From Betaproteobacteria bacterium (GTDB taxonomy: Bacteria > Pseudomonadota > Gammaproteobacteria > Burkholderiales > SG8-41), in contig JACPTK010000070.1 in NCBI GenBank assembly GCA_016192825.1, forward strand, positions 1-53,078: a DNA stretch of 53,078 nt. The letters run 5' to 3'. This document shows, piece by piece, positions 45,025 through 53,078 of this stretch. Position 1 is the first letter of the stretch; each line of letters starts with the position of its first letter. Below the pieces are notes generated by a model. That model was not told the origin of the DNA and ran no database searches. It was given only the letters and a program-made list of their open reading frames with translations. A program made the translations under genes and the position numbers.

Positions 45025-47227
45025 CGAATCCGGCGCGTTTGAGCTGCTCGATCGCCGCATCCAGCAATGGATCTGGTCGGAGGGCTGGACCGAGCTGCGT
45101 GATGCGCAGGAGGAGGCGATTGCGGAGATTCTTGGCGCGGAGCGGGATGTGATCATTTCGGCGGCGACCGCGTCGGGGAAGACCGAGGCGGCCTTCCTCC
45201 CAATCCTCACCAAGTTACTGGGACGGGAACCTCTCGGCTCGGTTGTCTATATCAGCCCGCTCAAGGCGTTGATCAACGACCAATGGGGGAGGCTGGAGCG
45301 GCTTTGCGAGTCGCTCGACGTGCCTGTCGTGCCCTGGCATGGCGATATTTCCGAAGCGAGGAAGCGAAAATTCCTCAGGACGCCTTCGGGCATCCTGCTC
45401 ATCACCCCGGAGTCGGTTGAGTCACTGTTCGTAAACCGGGGTCATGGGATCTCCGGGTTGCTAGCACGGGTGCAGTATCTCGTGGTCGACGAGCTCCATG
45501 CCTTCATCGGGACGGAGAGGGGGAAGCAGCTGCAGTCGCTGTTACACAGGATGGAAGTGGCCGTGGGGAAACGAATTCCAAGGATCGCACTTTCGGCGAC
45601 CCTGGGGGACATGTTGCTCGCGGCGGACTTCCTAAGAAGCGGCCACGGCCAGGAAGTCAGAGTCATCAAGTCAAGCGGGAGTGGGGAGTTGAAGCTGCTC
45701 CTGAAGGGATATATCGATACTGCGCCGCGCCTCGATGATCAAGCCATGGACTTATTGCTGAAGCAGGGGGGCGAGCCGGCTCTAGAGGATACGGTCGGCG
45801 GCGGAAATCTCGCGATCGCCAACGATCTCTTCAAGACGCTACGTGGCTCGAACAACCTCATCTTTCCGAACAGCAGAAAGAGCGTTGAGCTTTTTACCGA
45901 TCTATTGCGCCGCAAATGCGAACAGCTGAAAGTGCCAAATGAGTTCTGGCCGCACCATGGGAGTCTGTCGAAAGAGATAAGGGAGGAAGCGGAAGCTGCG
46001 CTCAAGAAAGGGGAGCTGCCGTCCACGGCGATCTGTACGACCACGCTCGAGTTGGGGATAGATATTGGCGCGGTGAAAAGCATTGCGCAGATCGGATCGC
46101 CGCCATCAGTTGCGAGCCTGCGACAGCGTTTAGGCCGATCAGGGCGCCGCGGCGAGCCGGCGATACTAAGGATTTACTCGCTTGAGGCCCCGTGGGAGGG
46201 GGATCTGCCGATCAATGATCGATTGCGGGCGCAGTTGATGGAAACCGTTGCCATGGTCCAGTTGCTATTGGCGGGGTGGTACGAGCCTCCGCGGGTGAGT
46301 GGCCTACACCTGTCGACGCTGATTCAGCAAATCCTTTCGTTAGTTGCCGAGCGGGGTGGAGTCAGCGCCGGCAATGCCTGGGAAATACTGTGTGCACGAG
46401 GGCCCTTCCCGAACGTGTCCAAGCGTCAGTTCGTCGAATTATTACGGGGTCTGGGTGAGAAGCAATTCCTCATGCAGCAAAGCGATGGGCTCCTGCTTCA
46501 CGGAGTGGTCGGCGAGCGCGTGGTGAATCATTACGATTTCTACTCGGCGTTCCTCTCTGATGAGGAGTTCCGCGTAGTCGTTGGCTCGACGACGCTGGGA
46601 ACGCTTCCAATCAGCCGCCCATTGATACCCGATTCCTACCTCATATTTGCGGGGCGCCGCTGGAAGATCATCTCTGTCGATCAACAAAAGAAGGTAGTCG
46701 AAGTGACTCCGGCGGGTGGTGGCAGACCGCCATCTTTCGATGGTGGTGGCGGGATGGTGCATGACCGCGTGAGGGAGCAAATGCGGGCACTGTACGATGA
46801 CACGGATATGCCGGCGTTTCTTGATGCGACCGCGATTTCGCTGGTTGCAGAAGCGAGGACAGAATTCGCAAGACTGGAGCTCGACGAACACAAGATCGTT
46901 GAATCCGGCAAAGACACACTGTTATTCGCGTGGAAAGGCGACTGGGCGCAGGATACGCTCGCGCTGATGTTTAAATGGGCCGGACTGGCGGCGGTGAACG
47001 AGGGGATAGCGGTACGGGTGTACAACGCGACCGGGATAGAGGTTCGCAGAGCGATAGCATCGCTACTTGAGGACGCGCCTGACGAAGTGCGAATTGCCGC
47101 CTATGCCCACAACAAATTTCGGGAAAAATGGGATGGTCTGTTGCCTGAGGAGTTGCTCAGTGCTAACTACGCATCGGGCTATCTCGATGTCAAGGGTGCG
47201 AGAGTGACGCTTGAACGGTTGACATAA
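44993..47227 (+). CDS. DEAD/DEAH-box helicase, Lhr/BrxHI-like
   Basis: A 744-residue superfamily 2 helicase. Walker A is AATASGKT (57-64), motif II DELH (166-169), motif III SAT (201-203), motif V TTLELGIDIG near 350 and motif VI QRLGRSGRRG near 376. The Lhr-like C-terminal half contains WH and beta-sheet domains (PDSYLIFAGRRWKIISVD near 550). ATG 44993 overlaps the ATPase gene by 32 bases; a GTG at 44960 in frame is an alternative. With the ATPase it forms the pair known as BrxD/BrxHI in BREX type 2, here serving a TerB protein and, perhaps, an ion channel. Confidence 0.9.
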   Translation: MTTTSQASNSSESGAFELLDRRIQQWIWSEGWTELRDAQEEAIAEILGAERDVIISAATASGKTEAAFLPILTKLLGREPLGSVVYISPLKALINDQWGRLERLCESLDVPVVPWHGDISEARKRKFLRTPSGILLITPESVESLFVNRGHGISGLLARVQYLVVDELHAFIGTERGKQLQSLLHRMEVAVGKRIPRIALSATLGDMLLAADFLRSGHGQEVRVIKSSGSGELKLLLKGYIDTAPRLDDQAMDLLLKQGGEPALEDTVGGGNLAIANDLFKTLRGSNNLIFPNSRKSVELFTDLLRRKCEQLKVPNEFWPHHGSLSKEIREEAEAALKKGELPSTAICTTTLELGIDIGAVKSIAQIGSPPSVASLRQRLGRSGRRGEPAILRIYSLEAPWEGDLPINDRLRAQLMETVAMVQLLLAGWYEPPRVSGLHLSTLIQQILSLVAERGGVSAGNAWEILCARGPFPNVSKRQFVELLRGLGEKQFLMQQSDGLLLHGVVGERVVNHYDFYSAFLSDEEFRVVVGSTTLGTLPISRPLIPDSYLIFAGRRWKIISVDQQKKVVEVTPAGGGRPPSFDGGGGMVHDRVREQMRALYDDTDMPAFLDATAISLVAEARTEFARLELDEHKIVESGKDTLLFAWKGDWAQDTLALMFKWAGLAAVNEGIAVRVYNATGIEVRRAIASLLEDAPDEVRIAAYAHNKFREKWDGLLPEELLSANYASGYLDVKGARVTLERLT

Positions 47228-47254
47228 GACTGAACCGAAGTGTTCGGGGATACC

Positions 47255-48022
47255 ATGAGCACAAGCGAAGCATTGTCGCGATGGTTAGGCGTCGCGGAAC
47301 GACAGCAGGGTCCAGCAAATTTGGGCAGACTGGAATTACTCGTTCAGTTGCTAATTATTTTGTCGCTGCTGGCTTTCGCTATCGAGACGTTACCGAATCT
47401 ATCGACTGCGCAACGCGAAGCGCTAGACCTGTTCGAGACATTCACGATCGGCGTCTTCACCGTAGAGTACATGATGCGGCTGGCGCTTTCCCGACCGCGC
47501 AGGAGTTATGTGCTCAGCTTCTACGGCATCATGGACCTGGTTGCGATCCTGCCATTCTACCTTTCGGGCGGCTTGGATCTGCGGTCGGTGCGCGCGTTTC
47601 GACTGCTGCGACTGTTCCGTATATTCAAACTTGCGCGATACAGCGCGGCGATCCGGCGCTTCCATCGCGCCTTTCTTATCGTCAAGGAGGAGCTGGCGCT
47701 ATTCGGTGTGGCGGCAGGAATAGTGCTTTATCTCTCGGCGGTTGGAATCTACTATTTTGAGCACGAAGTTCAGCCGGAAAAATTCGGTTCATTCTTCCAC
47801 AGCCTTTGGTGGGCGGTGGCGACGCTTACCACTGTTGGCTATGGCGACGTGTATCCGGTTACGTTGGGAGGCCGATTCTTTACGTTTGTTGTGCTCGTGG
47901 TGGGACTGGGAGTCGTGGCAGTTCCAACCGGATTGGTGGCAAGCGCGTTAGGCAAAGCTCGAGAAGATCTTGCGTCCGAAAGTAGGCGGTCGTCTGAGAC
48001 GCGGGATAGTGATCGTGACTGA
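47255..48022 (+). CDS. voltage-gated-type potassium channel
   Basis: A 255-residue six-helix channel subunit. S1 is 27-46, S2 60-78, S3 88-104, S4 110-128 with Arg/Lys at every third place (RSVRAFRLLRLFRIFKLAR), S5 149-168, the pore TLTTVGYGD at 190-198 with the GYG selectivity filter, and S6 207-228. It forms a tetrameric K+ channel in the inner membrane. ATG 47255 follows GGGGA; a GTG at 47240 is possible. It begins 27 bp after the helicase on the same strand, so it is probably part of the TerB operon. In that setting it may be the effector that collapses membrane potential. A housekeeping channel is the alternative. Confidence 0.9.
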   Translation: MSTSEALSRWLGVAERQQGPANLGRLELLVQLLIILSLLAFAIETLPNLSTAQREALDLFETFTIGVFTVEYMMRLALSRPRRSYVLSFYGIMDLVAILPFYLSGGLDLRSVRAFRLLRLFRIFKLARYSAAIRRFHRAFLIVKEELALFGVAAGIVLYLSAVGIYYFEHEVQPEKFGSFFHSLWWAVATLTTVGYGDVYPVTLGGRFFTFVVLVVGLGVVAVPTGLVASALGKAREDLASESRRSSETRDSDRD

Positions 48023-48164
48023 AGGTGTAATGTATTAAGCTGAAAAGACTACGGCGCGAGGTGCTCGAGTAACAATTCGCCTAGCGATAACGCCGATCAT
48101 CGAAGCCTTGACAGGCGATCTCCAATGGTAACTTCCGGCCAATAGGGGCCTTCAAGGGTATCAG

Positions 48165-48217
48165 TGTCACGGTCAATCCGAAACTCCCCACTTAGGACAA
48201 TTGAAATCTCCCCACCC
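48165..48217 (+). repeat. IS21-family left terminal repeat
   Basis: The 53-bp left end starts TGTCACGGTC and ends TCTCCCCACCC. It matches the right end at about two thirds of positions when inverted, and contains two TCCCCA boxes that may be transposase-binding sites. Confidence 0.85.
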
Positions 48218-48318
48218 CCTTAACGATGGAGGCGGAAAGTGGACGAAAGGATCGAAGCTGAAGGGGCCGAATTCGCTGCCTTGCAGGACGGCGGCGTAGT
48301 CGCGGCGAGGAGGCGTTC

Positions 48319-49575
48319 GTGGTCGCTCAAGAGCGTTGGGAAGAGATGCACCGGCTGAAGGCGGCCGGAATGACGGTTGCGGGGATTGGGCGCGCGACGG
48401 GGTTAGACAGGAAGACCGTGCGTCGCTGCCTGCGGCAAGTGCGATGGCAGGCGTACCGACGCCCGGCGCGGCGGGAGCTGTTGCTTGCCCCGCATCGCAC
48501 ATGGCTCGTGGAGCGCGCGGCGCAGGTCGGGTATTCGGCGCGAATTCTTCACCAGGAACTGTGCGCGCAGCGCGGTTTTGAGGGCGGTTACGGGACCGTG
48601 AGAGACGCTGTACGGCCGCTGCGACTGGAGACGGCAGCAGCCTCGCTCACGCAGTGCCGATTCGAGACCGAGCCGGGTGAACAAGCGCAGGCTGACTGGG
48701 GCCAGGTGCGCGTGCCGATCGGATCGCGGATTCTCGAGGTGCACATCTTTGTAATGACCCTGGGCTACTCGCGCCGCGGCTGGGCCGAGGGCTATGAGCA
48801 CGAGCGCATGGAATCGCTGCTGGCGGCGCACGAGCATGCGTTCGAGCACTTCGCGGGCGTGACCCGGGAGATCCTGTATGACCGCATGCGCACCGTGATT
48901 CAGGGCGAGCGTGAGGGTAAGAAACGCTGGAATCCAACCTTCCAAGCCTTTGCGCGGCACTGGGGGTTCGAGCCGCGGGTGTGTCGGCCCTACCGGGCGC
49001 AGACGAAGGGCAAGGTCGAGTCGGGAGTGAAATACGTCAAGCGCAACTTCCTCCCGGGGCGCGTATTCCGGGACTTGGAGGACTTTAACGCGCAGCTCGC
49101 TGCCTGGCAGGCCGAGATCGCCGACCTGCGCGAACATGGCACCACCCATGAGCCGCCGATTCAGCGCTTTGCGCGCGAGGCGCACGCGCTCACGCCGCTG
49201 GCCGGCCGAGCGGGGTTCCTCGCGGCGATGCCGCGTCCGCGTGTAGTTGCCAGCGACTGGTTGGTGTCGATCGAGGCCAACCGTTACTCGGTGCCCTGGC
49301 GCCTGATCGGGGCTACGGTCGAGGTGTTGCGGGTCGGGAACCACTGGCAGATCCGTCACCGCGGTGCCGTGGTGGCCGAGCATGCGGTGCGCGCAGGCCG
49401 CTACGGACTGAGCGTCAACCCCGAACACGGCCCCGGCGCCGTTGCGCGCAACACCCGTACACGCTACGCCGAGAGCGCGAGACTGGCCGCCGAGGCGCCT
49501 GCCGCCGCCGCGCCCTTCGCCTTGGTCGAGCAGCGCGATCTGGCCGTCTACGAGCAGATGCTGGAGGCCGTATGA
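48319..49575 (+). CDS. istA: IS21-family transposase IstA
   Basis: A 418-residue transposase. An N-terminal helix-turn-helix is seen in [18 protein letters not shown] (residues 22-39). The DDE catalytic core is spread over QADWGQ (first Asp), LYDRMRTVI (second Asp) and [11 protein letters not shown] (Glu). The start is GTG 48319 with GAGGAGG six to seven bases upstream. The stop overlaps istB as ATGA. Length and motifs are complete, so the element should be able to move. Confidence 0.93.
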   Translation: MVAQERWEEMHRLKAAGMTVAGIGRATGLDRKTVRRCLRQVRWQAYRRPARRELLLAPHRTWLVERAAQVGYSARILHQELCAQRGFEGGYGTVRDAVRPLRLETAAASLTQCRFETEPGEQAQADWGQVRVPIGSRILEVHIFVMTLGYSRRGWAEGYEHERMESLLAAHEHAFEHFAGVTREILYDRMRTVIQGEREGKKRWNPTFQAFARHWGFEPRVCRPYRAQTKGKVESGVKYVKRNFLPGRVFRDLEDFNAQLAAWQAEIADLREHGTTHEPPIQRFAREAHALTPLAGRAGFLAAMPRPRVVASDWLVSIEANRYSVPWRLIGATVEVLRVGNHWQIRHRGAVVAEHAVRAGRYGLSVNPEHGPGAVARNTRTRYAESARLAAEAPAAAAPFALVEQRDLAVYEQMLEAV

Positions 49576-50351
49576 ATCCGGCGCAACTGGAGCGACTGTC
49601 CGAGCACTTGGTGAAGCTGCGTCTGTTCAAGAGCCGCGAACGGCTCGAAGCGCTGCTGCAGCACGCCGCCGAGAAGGAGCTCGCCTACTCGGACTTCCTG
49701 GAGCAGGTGCTGGGCGAGGAGGTGGCGGCCAAGACGAGCAAGAACGTGACCATGCGTACCAGCATGGCGCGTTTCCCGTTCGTGAAGCCGCTGGAAACCT
49801 TCGACTTCAGCTACCAGCCCTCGATCGACAAAAAACAGGTTCAGCAACTGGCCAGTTGCCACTTCATCGAACACGGCGACAACGTGGTCGTGCTGGGCCC
49901 GCCGGGGGTGGGCAAGACCCATCTCAGTGTCGGGCTTGGGCTCAAGGCAATCGAGGCCGGCTACCGGGTGTTCTTCAGCACCGCGGCCAACCTGATCTCC
50001 GCGCTGACGAAGGCACACGGCGAGGGGCGCTTGGACGAGCGGCTGAAGTTCTACACCACGCCGCGTCTGTTGATCATCGATGAGATCGGCTACCTGCCGA
50101 TCGACCGGCTGGGGGCGAATCTGTTCTTCCAGCTGATCAGCCGCCGCTACGAGCGCGGACCGATGATCCTCACCAGCAATCAGAGCTTCGGGGCTTGGGG
50201 TGAGGTGTTCGGCGATCGCGTGATCGCCACCGCGATCCTGGATCGCCTGCTGCATCACGCGGTAACGCTGAATATCCGCGGCAACTCATACCGGCTCAAG
50301 GAAAAGCTCAAAGCCGGTCTGGTGCGCGCCGAAGAAACAAACGATTCATGA
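49572..50351 (+). CDS. istB: IS21-family helper ATPase IstB
   Basis: A 259-residue AAA+ protein related to DnaC. Walker A is [10 protein letters not shown] near residues 107-116, Walker B is [11 protein letters not shown] near 168-178, and the sensor region with [14 protein letters not shown] follows. IstB selects target DNA and activates IstA. It is translated from the ATGA overlap with istA and ends just before the right terminal repeat. It appears intact. Confidence 0.94.
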   Translation: MNPAQLERLSEHLVKLRLFKSRERLEALLQHAAEKELAYSDFLEQVLGEEVAAKTSKNVTMRTSMARFPFVKPLETFDFSYQPSIDKKQVQQLASCHFIEHGDNVVVLGPPGVGKTHLSVGLGLKAIEAGYRVFFSTAANLISALTKAHGEGRLDERLKFYTTPRLLIIDEIGYLPIDRLGANLFFQLISRRYERGPMILTSNQSFGAWGEVFGDRVIATAILDRLLHHAVTLNIRGNSYRLKEKLKAGLVRAEETNDS

Positions 50352-50354
50352 ACC

Positions 50355-50407
50355 GGGTGGGGAAAATTCAATTTACACAACTGGGGAAATTTGGACTGTC
50401 CTTGACA
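50355..50407 (-). repeat. IS21-family right terminal repeat
   Basis: The 53-bp right end, inverted relative to the left. It begins GGGTGGGGAAAATTCAATT and ends CTTGACA. The duplicate target TATCAG follows immediately. Confidence 0.85.
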
Positions 50408-50487
50408 TATCAGGGCAGGATTGCGTGAATTTCCGCTCTGGCGTAGCGTACTTGCCGCCCCTCGGGAATTTGCGGCCATCCCCCCAC

Positions 50488-51093
50488 ATGGTTGATCGAG
50501 CACAATTCGTCTTTGGCGTTGACCTAGATGGAGTAGTTGCAGATTTTGCTGAGGGACTGCGTCCCGTTGCTGCCGAATGGCTTGGTGTCTCTCCGAACGA
50601 TCTTACCAAGGAAATCAGTTATGGCTTTCGGGAATGGAAGCTAGAGGCAAGCGGCGGTTATGATGCCTTACATAGATTCGCGGTGAAGCAGCGCAATCTC
50701 TTCAGGTCTCTTCCGCAGATACCCGGTGCGGCGGCATCTCTTAGGCGTTTATCGAAATTGGACATACGAATTCGGATCATCACTCATCGCTTATACATTG
50801 AATGGTTTCACAAAGAAGCGGTTCAGCAAACTATTGAGTGGCTAGAAGACCATGGAATTCCATATTGGGATCTCTGTTTCATGCGTGACAAGGCTGCGGT
50901 GGGCGCCGACCTTTATATTGAGGACAGCCCTACGAACATTCGAGCTCTCCGAGCGGAAGGGCATCCAACCATAGTTTTCGTGAATTCCACCAATAGAGAT
51001 TTGCCTGACCCCAGGGCAGAATCTTGGCGAGAGGTTGAAGAGTTAGTCCGAACCGAGTTTGGTAGATGGAAGAAACGTAGTCCTACCGGGTAG
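50488..51093 (+). CDS. HAD-fold 5'-nucleotidase-like protein
   Basis: A 201-residue protein of the NT5C-type HAD group. Motif I is VDLDGVVADF (nucleophile D12, acid D14), motif II is the ITHR strand, and motif III/IV is DKAAVGADLYIEDSP. Such enzymes remove phosphate from deoxynucleotides. ATG 50488 is preferred by alignment; a GTG at 50425 in frame would add 21 residues. No good ribosome site is seen at either. The IS21 element lies 80 bp upstream and may have separated it from its native promoter. It is followed after 44 bp by a nuclease gene. Nucleotide removal near nucleases would fit defence, but that is inference. Confidence 0.78.
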   Translation: MVDRAQFVFGVDLDGVVADFAEGLRPVAAEWLGVSPNDLTKEISYGFREWKLEASGGYDALHRFAVKQRNLFRSLPQIPGAAASLRRLSKLDIRIRIITHRLYIEWFHKEAVQQTIEWLEDHGIPYWDLCFMRDKAAVGADLYIEDSPTNIRALRAEGHPTIVFVNSTNRDLPDPRAESWREVEELVRTEFGRWKKRSPTG

Positions 51094-51137
51094 CTGAAGG
51101 GGGCCGCTTGGATTCCTTTTGCAGGGGGGGGCTAAAA

Positions 51138-52688
51138 ATGCTTACAAAATCGGATCTTCAATCTTTCCTCCAATGTGCTCGAAAGCTCTGGCTTGAACAT
51201 CATAAACCTGAGCTAGTACCAGGTGACGATCTAACTCTCTATCGCCGAGCAACTGACGGAAGGATCGTCGGCGAGAAAGCGCGGGAGCAACTGGGGCCAG
51301 ATTTTATATGGCCAGCGAAGGCCGATAACGAAACTACAGCCGCTGAGCGTGCCAAGGCGCTACTTGCACAGTCTCCGCAAAAACCCGCCGCGGAGGTGCC
51401 GATGGTGTACGGGAGGTTATATGCCCGCGCCGACGCCCTTGTCCCATCAGGGAAAGGGTACGTATTGCGCGAGACTAAGGCGAAGACCTTCCCACTAAAA
51501 AAGGACAAGTTAACCCCTAATTCACCCGAAGACCATCACTTGGACGATGTGGCAATTCAAACGTGGGTAATGGAGGGGTTTGGACTTGCACCGGTGCGCG
51601 TCGAATTGAACCTGCTTAACAATCAATGGCGGTATCCAGGTAACGGTGACTATTCTGGGCTTTTTCGTCAATTAGACGTGACGGCTGACGCTCTCGCTCG
51701 TAAGGGAAATATCATTACGTGGCTTAAAGAGGCACAACGCGTTCTCGATAGAGACATGCCGGAAATTGTAACCGGCAAACAATGCTCAGACCCACACGAT
51801 TGCCCATTCTTGGAGTACTGCAAGAAGCTCGATCCTGCGGGCCCCGATCATCCCCTTGAACTGCTACCGGACGCGGCGGGCAAGAATCTCGCCAAAAAGC
51901 TTCGCGAAACGAAGGGCTATACATCCATCCTCGAACCAAAGCCAGAGGAACTGGTAGGCAAGCAGGCCCTTCTCTACCGTCGCATTCAGACTGCGCATGC
52001 TAATGGGGCGGGAATCCTGGAGCTTGAGAGCGACGCCGCAATTAAGGCACTGCCATATTCGCGGTATTACTTCGACTTCGAGGCAATAGACCTACCGGTG
52101 CCACGGTGGGAGGGTGTGCGCTCGTACGAGCATATTCCGTTTCAGTGGTCGTGCCATATTGAACGTGCGCCCAGAATTTTCGAGCATGCAGAGTTCCTCG
52201 ACCTGACTGGTAATGATCCCTCGATTGCGTGTATCGAGCGGCTGAAAGAGGTAATTGACCCCGAGGGCCAAGGACCGATCATTGTCTATTATGCTTTGTA
52301 CGAGAAATTACGACTGGAGGGATTGGCTGAGCGACATCCTCAATACGCCAACTTGCTTCGAAAATATGTCGAACGGCTGTTCGATCTGCATCCGATAGTT
52401 AAGCAGTACTTCTACCATCCAATGATGAAAGGGTCGTTCTCGATCAAGAGCGTTTTGCCAGTTATCGCGCCAGATCTTGACTACGAGGCGCTAGATGAAG
52501 TACGGGAAGGGACCGGTGCCCAGGTAGCCTATCTCTACGCGGCGCTCGATCCAGATACTACTGCTGAGCGGAAGGCGGAACTTGACAGCAAGCTTCGAAA
52601 ATACTGTCGACAGGATACGTGGGCGATGGTTGAAGTGGCTTATTTTCTTGCCAAGGCGGGGCGCCCCATCCGACCTATAGGCATGTAG
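51138..52688 (+). CDS. Cas4-like nuclease fused to a DEDD-type exonuclease domain (DUF2779)
   Basis: A 516-residue protein. The N-terminal half is Cas4/PD-(D/E)XK-like: SDLQSFLQCARKLWL with C13, then D99 and E112-x-K114 (RETKAKT), and C216, C222 and C228 completing a likely four-Cys [4Fe-4S] site. The C-terminal half fits DUF2779, with an exonuclease-like DFEAI (D313, E315), an ALYEKLRLEGLA stretch and YCRQD (D493). The start at 51138 has a G-rich ribosome site; an ATG at 51108 is also in frame. Both active sites appear intact. It probably trims or degrades DNA; no CRISPR array or cas1 is in the window. Confidence 0.85.
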   Translation: MLTKSDLQSFLQCARKLWLEHHKPELVPGDDLTLYRRATDGRIVGEKAREQLGPDFIWPAKADNETTAAERAKALLAQSPQKPAAEVPMVYGRLYARADALVPSGKGYVLRETKAKTFPLKKDKLTPNSPEDHHLDDVAIQTWVMEGFGLAPVRVELNLLNNQWRYPGNGDYSGLFRQLDVTADALARKGNIITWLKEAQRVLDRDMPEIVTGKQCSDPHDCPFLEYCKKLDPAGPDHPLELLPDAAGKNLAKKLRETKGYTSILEPKPEELVGKQALLYRRIQTAHANGAGILELESDAAIKALPYSRYYFDFEAIDLPVPRWEGVRSYEHIPFQWSCHIERAPRIFEHAEFLDLTGNDPSIACIERLKEVIDPEGQGPIIVYYALYEKLRLEGLAERHPQYANLLRKYVERLFDLHPIVKQYFYHPMMKGSFSIKSVLPVIAPDLDYEALDEVREGTGAQVAYLYAALDPDTTAERKAELDSKLRKYCRQDTWAMVEVAYFLAKAGRPIRPIGM

Positions 52689-52721
52689 CGGGGTATGAGC
52701 CGTGCCTAAAGGAGGAAAGTT

Positions 52722-52841
52722 TTGCTTACCAAATCTCGATCATCGGCGGCGGTCTGGAAAGGACAACGGGAGCTTATAACGGTGCCGTGGGATCCTACGA
52801 AGACAGAATATTATCTGCCGCGCGGCGGTTTTGAGAATTAG
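52722..52841 (+). CDS. possible 39-aa ORF with strong ribosome site
   Basis: TTG at 52722 follows AAAGGAGGAAAGT, an excellent ribosome site, and opens 39 codons. The first residues (MLTKS) repeat the start of the Cas4-like protein upstream, so it may be a truncated duplicate or the start of a deleted gene. The rest (VPWDPTKTEYYLPRGGFEN) has no match that I recognise. Confidence 0.35.
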   Translation: MLTKSRSSAAVWKGQRELITVPWDPTKTEYYLPRGGFEN

Positions 52842-53078
52842 GCGCTGCATCACGCAGCGGTATAGAAACGATAGACCCTATTAATGCTCAGCTAAGAGGC
52901 GTTTCATCTACCGATCTCGATTATTTATATACCTCTTTGCGTATTCCACGCCATTTCGATCACCGGTTCCACGGCAAAGCGATCACCCATTCCACGTCAT
53001 TCCGATCACCGGTTCCACGGCAAAGCGATCAGTGATTCCACGGCAATTCGATCACTGATTGCGTAGGCAATCGGGCGA
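52842..53078. other. AT-rich right edge ending in tandem repeats
   Basis: The first 100 bases after the short ORF show no coding signal. The last 135 bases are the 23-bp repeat array, listed separately, and a diverging sixth unit. The window ends before any gene that the repeats may belong to. Confidence 0.5.
52944..53058. repeat. five 23-bp tandem repeats, probable IS end
   Basis: Five units of exactly 23 bp each begin TTCCACG and contain CGATCA at positions 15-20. Units 2 and 4 share GGCAAAG; units 1 and 3 share CATT. A sixth unit decays after 53,059. Multiple short direct repeats of this sort occur at the ends of some IS21-family elements as transposase-binding sites, so another element probably starts here. 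Confidence 0.7.

Larger units (their letters stand above)
48165..50407 (+). mobile_element. complete IS21-family insertion sequence with 6-bp target duplication
   Basis: The element is 2,243 bp. Its 53-bp ends are imperfect inverted repeats that begin TGTCA and end TGACA and share AATTGAA and TCCCCACCC. TATCAG occurs directly outside both ends (48,159-48,164 and 50,408-50,413), a perfect target duplication in the size range of this family. It carries istA and istB with overlapping ends, both intact. Joining the flanks restores an unbroken intergenic sequence, so no gene was disrupted. It landed between the potassium channel and the nucleotidase gene. Confidence 0.93.

Noticed and set aside
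41367-47227. Complete BREX system
   Set aside because: Only BrxD-like and BrxHI-like proteins are present; PglX, PglZ, BrxC/PglY and other core genes are missing. The methyltransferase at 36,017 lies in a separate divergent operon.
52944-53058. CRISPR array
   Set aside because: The repeats are contiguous 23-bp units with no unique spacers, and no cas1/cas2 genes are present despite the Cas4-like protein nearby.

Overview
The window reads as the chromosome of a GC-rich betaproteobacterium, most likely an uncultured soil or sediment Burkholderiales-like lineage. The main clue is nine intact Bug/TctC-type periplasmic solute-binding proteins plus two decayed ones in the first 35 kb, a family strongly expanded in Bordetella, Cupriavidus and relatives. 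These sit among molybdenum hydroxylases, amidohydrolases, a UbiD decarboxylase and an ETF system. No rRNA or tRNA gene was seen.

Positions 1-35,250 are a catabolic region. The left edge (1-780) holds the first codons of an unidentified gene, a 161-bp MITE-like element and a broken 5' end of parE. Then come: a VOC protein; a frameshifted HD-like gene; a plus-strand set of amidohydrolase, Bug and molybdopterin oxidoreductase; and a minus-strand operon running from 13,114 down to 6,308 (amidohydrolase, Bug, CoxS, CoxM, CoxL, Bug). A further Bug gene precedes an ETF cluster (etfB, etfA, flavoprotein, membrane Fe-S EtfD-like protein) that would pass electrons to quinone. A convergent M24-family protein follows. 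A second plus-strand set (PDC-hydrolase-like amidohydrolase, Bug, a second CoxL without CoxS or CoxM, Bug, UbiD, overlapping zinc-ribbon protein) partly duplicates the first CoxL-Bug block. Two tandem-duplicated Bug genes, a ThDP enzyme, another Bug gene and a small membrane protein close the region. The likely theme is scavenging and oxidation or decarboxylation of aromatic, heterocyclic or other organic acids.

Positions about 35,900-53,078 are accessory, visibly less GC-rich in places, and look like a defence island. Two divergent operons share a spacer of about 1 kb. On the minus strand are a TIR-ATPase, an unrecognised 314-aa protein and a DNA methyltransferase, with coding overlaps at both junctions. 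On the plus strand are a membrane-anchored TerB-like protein, a DUF2791/BrxD-like ATPase, an Lhr-like helicase and, 27 bp further on, a voltage-gated-type potassium channel. Inverted copies of a short repeat bracket the TIR operon. A complete IS21-family element with a perfect 6-bp target duplication comes next, then a HAD-type nucleotidase, a Cas4-like nuclease/DEDD exonuclease fusion and a five-unit 23-bp tandem repeat that looks like the end of another IS.

The best candidates for an undescribed system are the TIR-ATPase/unknown/methyltransferase trio and the TerB/ATPase/helicase/ion-channel set. Both functional readings are inferences from domain content and operon structure.
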